Source: Sediminibacterium sp.
GTDB taxonomy: Bacteria > Bacteroidota > Bacteroidia > Chitinophagales > Chitinophagaceae
Assembly: GCA_023256555.1 (NCBI GenBank)
Contig: JALRFB010000029.1
Coordinates: 1 to 8,675 of the forward strand
Length of the DNA: 8,675 nucleotides
Direction: 5' to 3'
The notes beneath the pieces were generated by a model. The model made no database searches. It saw nothing but the letters and a program-made list of their open reading frames with translations, and had not been told where the DNA came from. The first letter of the stretch is position 1; every line of letters starts with the position of its first letter. Below are positions 1 through 7,181 of the stretch, one piece after another. The translations under genes and the position numbers were made by a program.

Positions 1-1778
1 CTATGTATGAAGGAGGCAGCGTGGATTTAAATTGGGACAATAAATGGACTTCTAATATAACCAATGATGCGAATAAATATATCTGGGAAGCATCTATCCC
101 ATTCAAATCTATTAGGTATAAAGCGGGTATCAAAGAATGGGGAATTAATTTTAGTAGAAACGACTTAATTACTACCGAAAAATCAAGCTGGGCGCCAGTT
201 CCAAGACAGTTTCCTACAGCTTCCTTAAATTATACTGGTGCTTTAATTTGGGATGCTCCATTACCAGAACATCAAAATAATTTCTCTTTAATCCCTTATT
301 ATAAAACAAGTATTGCAAAAGAATTTGCCAATAATGCTGGCACTAAACTAAATACTCCAACATTAAACAGATCAGATATTGGATTGGATGCAAAAATTAG
401 TTTAACCTCATCTTTAAATTTAGATTTAACGATTCACCCAGACTTCTCTCAAGTAGAAGTAGATAGACAAGTTACCAATCTAAGTAGATTTGAATTATTC
501 TTTCCAGAAAGAAGACAGTTCTTTTTAGAGAATGCAGATTTGTTTTCTAATCTAGGATATGAAAATGTTCGTCCATTTTTCTCGAGAAGAATTGGTTTAA
601 ATAGCAATATTGATTTTGGCGCAAGAATGAGTGGCAGACTAGATAAGAATTGGCGCATAGGCATCATGGACATGAAAACCAGTGCAGATGAATCAAAAAA
701 TTTATTAGCACAAAATTTTGCAGTACTTGCATTACAAAGAAAATTATTTAAAAAATCTAGTATTGAGTTGTTCTATATAGATAAAACACAATTAGATTTT
801 ACAAATGCACCAGGATATAGTTCTATTAGTAATACTAATGGGAATGCATATAATAAGAATTTTGGTTTTGAGTTTATGTTAGCACCCAAAAACAATACTT
901 GGTCGGGTAAAACCATATTGATAAAATCTTTTACTCCAAATAAAAATGGCGATGACCTAATGAACGCCGGAAACCTACAATACAGTAACAAAAAATGGAT
1001 TGTATCTTGGCAACATGAAATTGTAGGAAATAATTTTAATGCCGAAGTGGGCTATATACCTAGAAATAATTATGTAAAAATTAATCCAAGTATAACAAGA
1101 TTGTTTTTCCCTAATTCTGGAAACATCTTGTCACACGGCCCGCAATTTTTAACGACTTATTATTTTAATACTGCATTGAACCAAACAGATAATACTAAAC
1201 TATTCACTTACTTAATCACTTATAGAGATAAGAGCACTTTATCTGGAGTGATCCAAAATGATTATGTTGAATTACTTGCACCTTTTGATCCTACAAGAAT
1301 AGGTAAGCAACCCTTGGCCGCTCATACCAAACATCAATGGAGCACTATTGGGTTTGATTTTATTTCTGCACCACAACATAGGTTCACTTATACATTATCT
1401 TCTAGAACTGGCGGCTATTATGCTGATGGAAAATTATTTAGTTTAACCGCGAATATTGGTTACAGAATTCAACCTTATGTAAATATTGATATTTCTAGCA
1501 CATACAATCATATTGATTTACCTCAACCATGGGGTACTAATAATTTCTTATTGGTAGGACCTAAAGTAGATATTACCATGACCAATAAATTGTTCTTCAC
1601 TACATTCTTCCAATATAACGAGCAAACAACCAATATCAATTTTAATACAAGGTTTCAATGGAGATACAAACCAGCTTCCGATTTGTTTCTTGTATATACG
1701 GACAACTACTATATAGGCCCTGTTTTTGTAAAGAATAGAGCTTTCGTATTAAAATTCACTTATTGGTGGAATAAATAA
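1..1778 (+). CDS. DUF5916 outer-membrane protein with CBM9-like N-terminal domain (5'-truncated)
   Basis: This is the C-terminal 591 residues of a larger protein; the reading frame enters from before base 1. The ATG at base 3 is probably an internal methionine, because the sequence after it already reads as the back half of a CBM9-like beta-sandwich (residues about 1-82, with IWEASIPFKSIRYK and WGINFSR). The DUF5916 core follows: HPDFSQVEVDRQ at about 145-156, FFPERRQFFLEN at about 166-177 and FFSRRIG at about 192-198. The remainder, about 200-591, alternates polar and aromatic residues like transmembrane beta strands and ends in FVLKFTYWWNK, an aromatic-rich last strand suggestive of an outer-membrane barrel. 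Function is unknown; family members are usually annotated as carbohydrate-binding family 9-like proteins, without a proven substrate. Family assignment is firm, the barrel is an inference, and the signal peptide is outside the window. A terminator at its stop codon separates it from the next gene. Confidence 0.88.
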   Translation, partial: MYEGGSVDLNWDNKWTSNITNDANKYIWEASIPFKSIRYKAGIKEWGINFSRNDLITTEKSSWAPVPRQFPTASLNYTGALIWDAPLPEHQNNFSLIPYYKTSIAKEFANNAGTKLNTPTLNRSDIGLDAKISLTSSLNLDLTIHPDFSQVEVDRQVTNLSRFELFFPERRQFFLENADLFSNLGYENVRPFFSRRIGLNSNIDFGARMSGRLDKNWRIGIMDMKTSADESKNLLAQNFAVLALQRKLFKKSSIELFYIDKTQLDFTNAPGYSSISNTNGNAYNKNFGFEFMLAPKNNTWSGKTILIKSFTPNKNGDDLMNAGNLQYSNKKWIVSWQHEIVGNNFNAEVGYIPRNNYVKINPSITRLFFPNSGNILSHGPQFLTTYYFNTALNQTDNTKLFTYLITYRDKSTLSGVIQNDYVELLAPFDPTRIGKQPLAAHTKHQWSTIGFDFISAPQHRFTYTLSSRTGGYYADGKLFSLTANIGYRIQPYVNIDISSTYNHIDLPQPWGTNNFLLVGPKVDITMTNKLFFTTFFQYNEQTTNINFNTRFQWRYKPASDLFLVYTDNYYIGPVFVKNRAFVLKFTYWWNK

Positions 1779-1811
1779 AAATAGGGGGTACAAAAGTTAC
1801 CCCCTATTTTT
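1777..1811 (+). terminator. Rho-independent terminator after the DUF5916 gene
   Basis: A perfect 14-bp inverted repeat is visible: AAAAATAGGGGGTA (1777-1790) pairs with TACCCCCTATTTTT (1798-1811) around the 7-nt loop CAAAAGT. The stem has five consecutive G-C pairs near the loop and ends in a run of five T on the coding strand, the classical intrinsic terminator form. The left arm starts on the last two bases of the TAA stop codon (1776-1778). It should end the upstream transcript before the next same-strand gene at 1858, so that gene needs its own promoter in the remaining 46 bp. Confidence 0.9.
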
Positions 1812-1857
1812 ATTACCTCTTGTAATTTAGTATATTTAGTAACTATAAAATAATCAT

Positions 1858-4746
1858 ATGAATAGCAAGAAAGCCCTTTTTTTATTAGCAACATTAGTAT
1901 CTAGTGTTTCTTTAATTGCTCAAACAATGGATAATTCCTTGTTTGCTGGTTTAAGATATAGAAATATTGGACCACATAGAGCGGGTAGAACAGTAGGTAT
2001 AACTGGAGTAGCATCACAACCCAATGTATTTTATATTGGCGTAAACAATGGTGGTGTTTGGAAAACTACCGACTATGGTCATACTTGGAATCCAATATTT
2101 GATGCTCAAAAAACTGGATCTGTAGGAGATGTGATTGTTGCCCCTTCTAATCCAAATGTGGTTTATGTAGGAAGTGGAGAGGGCATTCAAAGACCCGATT
2201 TATCTATTGGCGATGGATTATACAAATCTACCGATGCAGGTAAAACATGGACACGACTTGGTTTAAATGATGCACAACAAATTGGTGGTTTATCGGTGGA
2301 TCCTATTAATGAAAATAGAATTTTCGTAGCTGCATTAGGTCATCCTTATGGCCCTAATAAAGAAAGAGGTGTGTATAGAAGTATTGATGGCGGCAAGACT
2401 TTAGAACAGGTATTATATATTGATGAAAACACTGGAGCGGTTCAAGTGCAAATTGATCCTAATCATCCAAATATTGTTTTTGCAACACTTTGGGCTGCAA
2501 GACAAGGACCTTGGGAAAATGGTGCATGGAATGGTGAAGCAAGTGGTTTATATAAATCAACTGATGGTGGAACAACTTGGAGAAAAATAGAAAAAGGTTT
2601 CCCCACTACAAAAGAAGACGGTTTAGGAAGAATTGGATTCACTATTGCACAAAGTAATTCTTCAAGAATGTATGCAACAGTAGATTCAGAAAAAAAAGGT
2701 GGAGTGTATAGAAGTGATGACGGTGGTGAGTCTTGGTATATGTTAACTGCTGATCCAAGATTCTGGGGAAGAGGAAGTGATTTTGCAGAAGTTAAAACAG
2801 ACCCTACTAACGAAGACATAGTATATTCAGCAAATGTAGTGATGTGGAAGTCTGTGGATGGTGGAAAAAATTGGACAGGAATTAAAGGCGCCCCTGGTGG
2901 TGATGATTACCATAGATTTTGGATTAATCCAACCAATCCAAAAATTATTGCTGTTGGTTTAGACCAAGGCGGAACGATTACTGTAAATGGAGGTGAAACT
3001 TTTTCAAGTTGGTATAATCAAGCCACTGCTCAATTTTATCATGTAAGCACAGATAATGCATTTCCCTATAATGTTTATGGTGGTCAACAAGAAAGCGGTT
3101 CAGTAGGAATTGCTTCAAGATCAAACGATGGTAACATCACTTTTAGAGAATGGCATCCAGTGGGTGTAGAAGAATATGGCTATGTAGCAGCTGATCCATT
3201 AGATCCTAATATTATTTATGGTGGCAAGATTACTAAATATGATAAAAGAACCGGACAGGTTCAGAATATTTCACCAGAACCAGTTAGATCTGGCAACGTA
3301 AGATTTATAAGAACTGCACCTGTAATTTTTTCTCCAGTAGATAATAAAACTTTATTCTTCTCTGGAAATATTATTTTCAAAACAACCAATGGTGGAGATA
3401 GTTGGGAAACGATTAGCCCAGACTTGTCTAGAGAAAGCTGGGACATTCCTGCAAGTGTTGGGATTTACAAGAATGAAGATATGTTGAAGATGAAAAGAAG
3501 AGGTGTAGTATATACTTTAGCACCTTCTTATAAAAACATTAATACGCTATGGGCTGGAACAGATGATGGATTAATTCATATCACAAGAGATGGTGGAAAG
3601 ACTTGGAAAAATATCACGCCTACTGAAATTAGCTCTTGGAGTAAAATATCTTTAATTGATGCAAGCAGATTTGATGACAACACAGCTTATGTTGCAGTCA
3701 ACAGAATAAGATGTGATGATCAAGCACCCTATATCTACAAGACAACCGATGGAGGTGCAACTTGGAAAAAAATTGTAACAGGCCTACCCAACGAACCTAT
3801 TAATGCCGTAAGAGAAGATGCGGTAAGAAAAGGTTTGCTATTTGCAGGATCAGAAAACGCAGTATACGTTTCTTTTGATGCAGGTGAACATTGGCAATCT
3901 TTGCAATTAAATATGCCTTCTACAAGTATCAGAGACTTGGTAGTAAAAGATGATGATTTGGTGATTGGCACTCATGGAAGAAGTTTTTGGATTTTAGATA
4001 ATATCAGCTCTTTGCGTCAAGTAAATGTTGCTACTAAAAATCAAGTGACATTATTTAAACCACAAGTGGCTATGCGCATTAGATGGAATATGAATACAGA
4101 TACACCATTGCCTCCAGAAGAACCAGCAGGTGAAAATCCTCCTGACGGGGCGATGATTGAATACTATTTACCCAATACTTCAAACGAAGTTGTACAAATA
4201 GATATTCTAAATCAACACAAAGAATTAATTAGATCATTTAAAAGTAATGATACATTGTATAAAATTCCTGACTTGAATATACCATTGTATTGGATAAGAC
4301 CACAAAGTATTTTGTCAGACAAATCTGGAATGCATAGATTACTTTGGGATATGAAATATGCTCCATTAAATATACCCGTATCTTATCCCATGAATGCTAT
4401 AAAAAACAATACAGCTCCAGATGCAAATGCACCATGGGTAATGCCTGGAACATATACAGTTAGATTAACCATTGGCAATAAAGTAAGTGAACAAAGTTTA
4501 GAAATTAAAATGGACCCAAGGGTTAAAACAAGTATTGCCGACTTACAAAGACAGCATGATTTATCAAAAGCATGTTATGATGCAAGAAAACAAACTATCT
4601 ATCAATATCCTCAAATTGATAGAAAGCTAAGCACTCTATTTGATATTTTGGATAATACAGAAATGGCTCCTACTAAAACAGTAGAAGCCGCTGTAAAAAA
4701 TACCTTATTAGAATTTGAAAAAATAAAATCGACAGAGAAAAAATAA
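1858..4746 (+). CDS. Secreted VPS10/sortilin-like BNR (Asp-box) beta-propeller protein
   Basis: A 962-residue protein with a signal peptide (MNSKKALFLLATLVSSVSLIAQ; K-K, hydrophobic core, likely cut near residue 21-22), so periplasmic or extracellular. Asp-box motifs of the form S/T-x-D-x-G-x-T/S-W begin near residues 69, 123, 174, 233, 285, 331, 376, 421, 508, 575, 628 and 671, with a weaker candidate near 462. The spacing of about 41-67 residues fits one motif per propeller blade. GTHGRSFWILD (704-714) follows the last blade. A C-terminal Ig/FlgD-like part contains HRLLWDMKY (826-834) and PGTYTVRL (863-870). Such proteins are commonly annotated as glycosyl hydrolase, WD40/YVTN/BNR-like or Sortilin_N, but no catalytic residue can be assigned here and the substrate is unknown. 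The blade count would also suit two tandem seven-bladed propellers as in GH74. No type IX secretion C-terminal domain is seen. The ATG is preceded by an A-rich stretch without Shine-Dalgarno. Fold confidence is high, function low. Confidence 0.9.
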   Translation: MNSKKALFLLATLVSSVSLIAQTMDNSLFAGLRYRNIGPHRAGRTVGITGVASQPNVFYIGVNNGGVWKTTDYGHTWNPIFDAQKTGSVGDVIVAPSNPNVVYVGSGEGIQRPDLSIGDGLYKSTDAGKTWTRLGLNDAQQIGGLSVDPINENRIFVAALGHPYGPNKERGVYRSIDGGKTLEQVLYIDENTGAVQVQIDPNHPNIVFATLWAARQGPWENGAWNGEASGLYKSTDGGTTWRKIEKGFPTTKEDGLGRIGFTIAQSNSSRMYATVDSEKKGGVYRSDDGGESWYMLTADPRFWGRGSDFAEVKTDPTNEDIVYSANVVMWKSVDGGKNWTGIKGAPGGDDYHRFWINPTNPKIIAVGLDQGGTITVNGGETFSSWYNQATAQFYHVSTDNAFPYNVYGGQQESGSVGIASRSNDGNITFREWHPVGVEEYGYVAADPLDPNIIYGGKITKYDKRTGQVQNISPEPVRSGNVRFIRTAPVIFSPVDNKTLFFSGNIIFKTTNGGDSWETISPDLSRESWDIPASVGIYKNEDMLKMKRRGVVYTLAPSYKNINTLWAGTDDGLIHITRDGGKTWKNITPTEISSWSKISLIDASRFDDNTAYVAVNRIRCDDQAPYIYKTTDGGATWKKIVTGLPNEPINAVREDAVRKGLLFAGSENAVYVSFDAGEHWQSLQLNMPSTSIRDLVVKDDDLVIGTHGRSFWILDNISSLRQVNVATKNQVTLFKPQVAMRIRWNMNTDTPLPPEEPAGENPPDGAMIEYYLPNTSNEVVQIDILNQHKELIRSFKSNDTLYKIPDLNIPLYWIRPQSILSDKSGMHRLLWDMKYAPLNIPVSYPMNAIKNNTAPDANAPWVMPGTYTVRLTIGNKVSEQSLEIKMDPRVKTSIADLQRQHDLSKACYDARKQTIYQYPQIDRKLSTLFDILDNTEMAPTKTVEAAVKNTLLEFEKIKSTEKK

Positions 4747-4796
4747 AAGTAAAAAAATAAGGGGCTAATTATTTAGCCCCTTATTTTTTTACTTTT
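4745..4796. terminator. Bidirectional hairpin terminator between convergent genes
   Basis: A perfect 24-bp inverted repeat, arms 4745-4768 and 4773-4796, surrounds a 4-nt loop (TTAT). The loop-proximal part reads AAGGGGCTAA against TTAGCCCCTT; the distal part is A-rich on the left arm and T-rich on the right, so each strand's transcript ends in a U-rich tract. It serves the propeller gene from the left and the amidohydrolase gene from the right. It contains two bases of the propeller gene's TAA (4744-4746), and the whole stop codon (4789-4791) plus the last lysine codon and part of the next in the amidohydrolase gene. Confidence 0.92.
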
Positions 4797-6072
4797 TAAA
4801 ATCAAATACAAGATTACAAAAAGCTTTTACTCCATTAATAAATCCAGATTCATCTAAATAAAAATCGGGTGTATGGTGTCCTCCCACTTCACTCGACTTT
4901 TTATTTTTTTCCATACCTCCTAAACTAAAAAAGAAAGTAGGTACTTTTTCTCCGTAAAAAGAAAAATCTTCTGCAGCAGTTGTCCAATTAGATTCCAAAA
5001 CATTTTCAGTACCTGCTACTTTATTTAAAGAAAGTACAGCTTTTTTGGCTAATGTAGGATCATTGTAATTTACAAGTGTTTGGGTTTTAATCTCCACATC
5101 TGCAGTAGCTCCATTTGCTGCAGCAATGGCATTCACAGTTTGTTTTATTTTTTGATGCGTTTCCGTTCTCATGGTAGCATCCAAAGATCTAATGGTGCCA
5201 TCCATTTGAGCAGTCTCAGGAATAATATTTGCTCTTACGCCTGCATGCAATGATCCAACCGAAATCACCAATGGCGCTTTAGTTAAATCAGATTGTCTGC
5301 TTACTATATGTTGTAACCCTTCAATTACTTGTGCAGATACCACAATTGGATCTACACTACCCCAAGGCATTGCACCATGACTGCCTTTCCCATGTATGAT
5401 TATTTTAAACAAGTCAGAGGATGCTTGAGCTGCACCAGATTTATAAGCCAACATGCCAGCTGGTAAAGATGCGGCCATATGTAAACCAAATACCACATCT
5501 AATTTTGGATTATCCATAGCGCCTTCTTTAATCAATAAAGGTGCTCCACCTTCTTCATTATTGGGAGACCCCTCTTCTGCTGGCTGAAATAAAAACACTA
5601 CTGTCCCTGCTACATCTTTTTGCATGTCTTTTAAGGTTTTAGCAGTAGCCATTAAAATAGCAGTATGAGCATCATGTCCGCACGCATGCATTACACTTAC
5701 TTGCTGACCATTGTATTCTGCTTTTACTTTTGAAGCAAATGGAACAGGCGCTCTTTCGCTCACTGGCAAAGCATCAATGTCTGCTCTTAGTCCAATATTG
5801 GGTCCAGGCTTTGCTCCTTTTAATATGGCCACCACTCCAGTTTTAGCAATGGGGTATTTTACTTCTAAACCAATGGATTGTAAATAAGTTGCGATGTATT
5901 TACCTGTATTATATTCTCTGTTGGATAGTTCTGGAAATTCATGAAAATGTCGACGCCACTCAATTAAACTTGGCTCTACCTGTTTTGTTAATTCGTTAAA
6001 ATTTTTGGGCAATACCTGTGCTTCGGTTGTTAAACAAAACACAGAAGCCATCAAAAGAAAATAGTATTTCAT
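4789..6072 (-). CDS. Exported M20D family amidohydrolase/carboxypeptidase
   Basis: A 427-residue di-metal peptidase of family M20, subfamily D (relatives: IAA-amino acid hydrolase ILR1, hippurate hydrolase, N-acyl-L-amino acid amidohydrolase), expected to cleave the amide bond of N-acylated amino acids or small peptides. The N-terminus, MKYYFLLMASVFCLTTEAQ, is a signal peptide, so it likely acts in the periplasm or outside. Conserved blocks in order: RRHFHEFPELS (40-50), GLRADIDALPVSE (94-106), MHACGHDAHT (128-137), FQPAEEG (162-168), FGLHM (195-199), GKGSHGAMP (228-236) in the dimerisation/lid domain, TAAEDFSFY (365-373) and GGHHTP (397-402). By family analogy the metal ligands are C131, H133, E167, H198 and H400, with E166 as general base; all are present, so it should be active. 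Length is typical. Exact substrate cannot be read from sequence. It is transcribed away from alkB, 45 bp apart, and shares a terminator with the propeller gene. Confidence 0.95.
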   Translation of the reverse strand: MKYYFLLMASVFCLTTEAQVLPKNFNELTKQVEPSLIEWRRHFHEFPELSNREYNTGKYIATYLQSIGLEVKYPIAKTGVVAILKGAKPGPNIGLRADIDALPVSERAPVPFASKVKAEYNGQQVSVMHACGHDAHTAILMATAKTLKDMQKDVAGTVVFLFQPAEEGSPNNEEGGAPLLIKEGAMDNPKLDVVFGLHMAASLPAGMLAYKSGAAQASSDLFKIIIHGKGSHGAMPWGSVDPIVVSAQVIEGLQHIVSRQSDLTKAPLVISVGSLHAGVRANIIPETAQMDGTIRSLDATMRTETHQKIKQTVNAIAAANGATADVEIKTQTLVNYNDPTLAKKAVLSLNKVAGTENVLESNWTTAAEDFSFYGEKVPTFFFSLGGMEKNKKSSEVGGHHTPDFYLDESGFINGVKAFCNLVFDFKK

Positions 6073-6117
6073 AAATTAAATTTTATGGAATTTACAGAAT
6101 TTGTCTAACTTAATAGC

Positions 6118-7173
6118 ATGATAAGAAGCATAAAGTCTTTTAAATACCTTACGCCATTTGTGTTGTATGTATTAGCAATGATCTCGTTTAGAGGTAATGG
6201 GATACTTTGTTGGCTACCATTATTGTATACTTTTTTTGTAGTTCCAAGTGTTGAGTTGCTGATAAAACCTGATGCAAAAAATTTAGACGAGGTGGAAGAA
6301 GCTTTAGCCAAAAGCAACAAAAGCTACGATTTAATTTTATATGCTGCAGTGGTTATGCAGTATTTTTCACTATACACTTTTTTCAATAGTATACAAATTG
6401 CTGGTATTAGCAATGTAGATATTGCAGGAAAAGTCATTACCATGGGATTACTATGTGGGACTTTTGGAATAAATGTTGCACACGAGTTAGGACATAGAGT
6501 TAATAAATTGGAGCAAACACTAGCAAAACTTTTGTTATTGACAAGCTTGTATATGCATTTTTATATTGATCATAATCAAGGACACCATAAACATGTAGCA
6601 ACACCTGGAGACCCAAGCTCGGCAAGATTGAATCAATCAGTGTATGCATTTTGGCCACAAACACTCATTGGAACTTATTTAAGTGCATGGCATATTGCTG
6701 GAAAAGATTTGATGAAAAAAGGTAAGAAGGTTTTTTCTTTACAAAATGAAATGTTGCAATTTCAAATAATTCAAGCTGCTTTTGTTTTTGGAGTGTATTG
6801 GTTTTGGGGAACTACAGTAACTATTCTATTTGTCATAGCAGCGCTCATTGGTGGAATGCTTTTAGAAACTGTAAACTATATAGAACACTATGGATTAAGT
6901 AGAAACAAGACAAGCGAAGACAGTTATGAAAGAGTACAACCACATCATAGCTGGAATAGCAATCATGTTATAGGAAGATTAATGCTTTTTGAATTAAGTA
7001 GACACAGCGATCATCACTATCTAGCTTCTAGAAAATATCAAGTACTTAGGCATATGGACAATGCGCCACAAATGCCTACAGGATATCCTGGAATGATATT
7101 ACTTTCTTTAGTGCCACCACTTTGGTTTAAAGTGATGCATGCACAAATTAAAAAACAAGGAATACAAGTTTAA
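6118..7173 (+). CDS. alkB: AlkB-type membrane di-iron alkane 1-monooxygenase
   Basis: A 351-residue inner-membrane protein with several hydrophobic helices (about residues 8-25, 29-48, 72-92, 104-122, 132-150 and 215-250). AlkB enzymes hydroxylate the terminal carbon of n-alkanes using O2 and electrons from rubredoxin. The full set of histidine boxes is present: HELGHR (122-127), HNQGHH (152-157), NYIEHYGL (253-260) and HSDHH (296-300). The flanking signatures VATPGDPSSAR (160-170), PHHSWNSNH (275-283) and TGYPGM (321-326) are also AlkB-like rather than those of fatty-acid desaturases. From memory of the Pseudomonas putida GPo1 enzyme, its iron-binding histidines (138, 142, 168, 172, 173, 273, 312, 315, 316) each lie 16 residues beyond the ones here. 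The protein is shorter than GPo1 and carries no fused rubredoxin; no rubredoxin, reductase or regulator gene is in the window. Base composition matches its neighbours. Start: first ATG, no Shine-Dalgarno. Confidence 0.95.
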   Translation: MIRSIKSFKYLTPFVLYVLAMISFRGNGILCWLPLLYTFFVVPSVELLIKPDAKNLDEVEEALAKSNKSYDLILYAAVVMQYFSLYTFFNSIQIAGISNVDIAGKVITMGLLCGTFGINVAHELGHRVNKLEQTLAKLLLLTSLYMHFYIDHNQGHHKHVATPGDPSSARLNQSVYAFWPQTLIGTYLSAWHIAGKDLMKKGKKVFSLQNEMLQFQIIQAAFVFGVYWFWGTTVTILFVIAALIGGMLLETVNYIEHYGLSRNKTSEDSYERVQPHHSWNSNHVIGRLMLFELSRHSDHHYLASRKYQVLRHMDNAPQMPTGYPGMILLSLVPPLWFKVMHAQIKKQGIQV

Positions 7174-7181
7174 CTATTCCT
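7158..7181. terminator. Candidate weak terminator spanning the abutting alkB and fucosidase stop codons
   Basis: AGGAATA (7158-7164) and TATTCCT (7175-7181) form a 7-bp inverted repeat around a 10-nt loop that contains the alkB stop codon (7171-7173) and the first base of the fucosidase stop. On the minus strand the stem is followed closely by TGTTTTTT, a good U-tract; on the plus strand by CTCTTTTGT, a poorer one. The stem is short and has only two G-C pairs, so it is much weaker than the other two terminators here. It is the only hairpin seen at this junction. Confidence 0.35.

Noticed and set aside
3..5. ATG as the true start of the DUF5916 protein
   Set aside because: The residues right after it already belong to the middle of a CBM9-like domain and there is no signal peptide, so the gene very likely starts upstream of the window.
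449..673. Open frame on the minus strand inside the DUF5916 gene
   Set aside because: It lies wholly antisense to strongly conserved coding sequence and resembles no known protein; it is a shadow frame.
1831..1838. TATATTTA as a -7 element for the propeller gene (Bacteroidota consensus TAnnTTTG)
   Set aside because: It matches seven of eight positions by chance-prone AT sequence, and no TTTG element lies at the expected distance upstream. A promoter must exist near here, but this site is not supported well enough.
4600..4746. Type IX secretion C-terminal domain on the propeller protein
   Set aside because: The C-terminus is a lysine- and glutamate-rich helical tail ending KSTEKK, without the glycine-rich beta motifs and terminal K-x-x-x basic strand of such domains.
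1..4746. DUF5916 and propeller genes as one operon
   Set aside because: They are co-directional, but a 14-bp perfect hairpin with a T-run separates them, so co-transcription is unlikely.
6105..6320. Minus-strand open frame overlapping the start of alkB and the divergent spacer
   Set aside because: It is antisense to the AlkB N-terminal helices, has a low-complexity composition and no recognisable domain.
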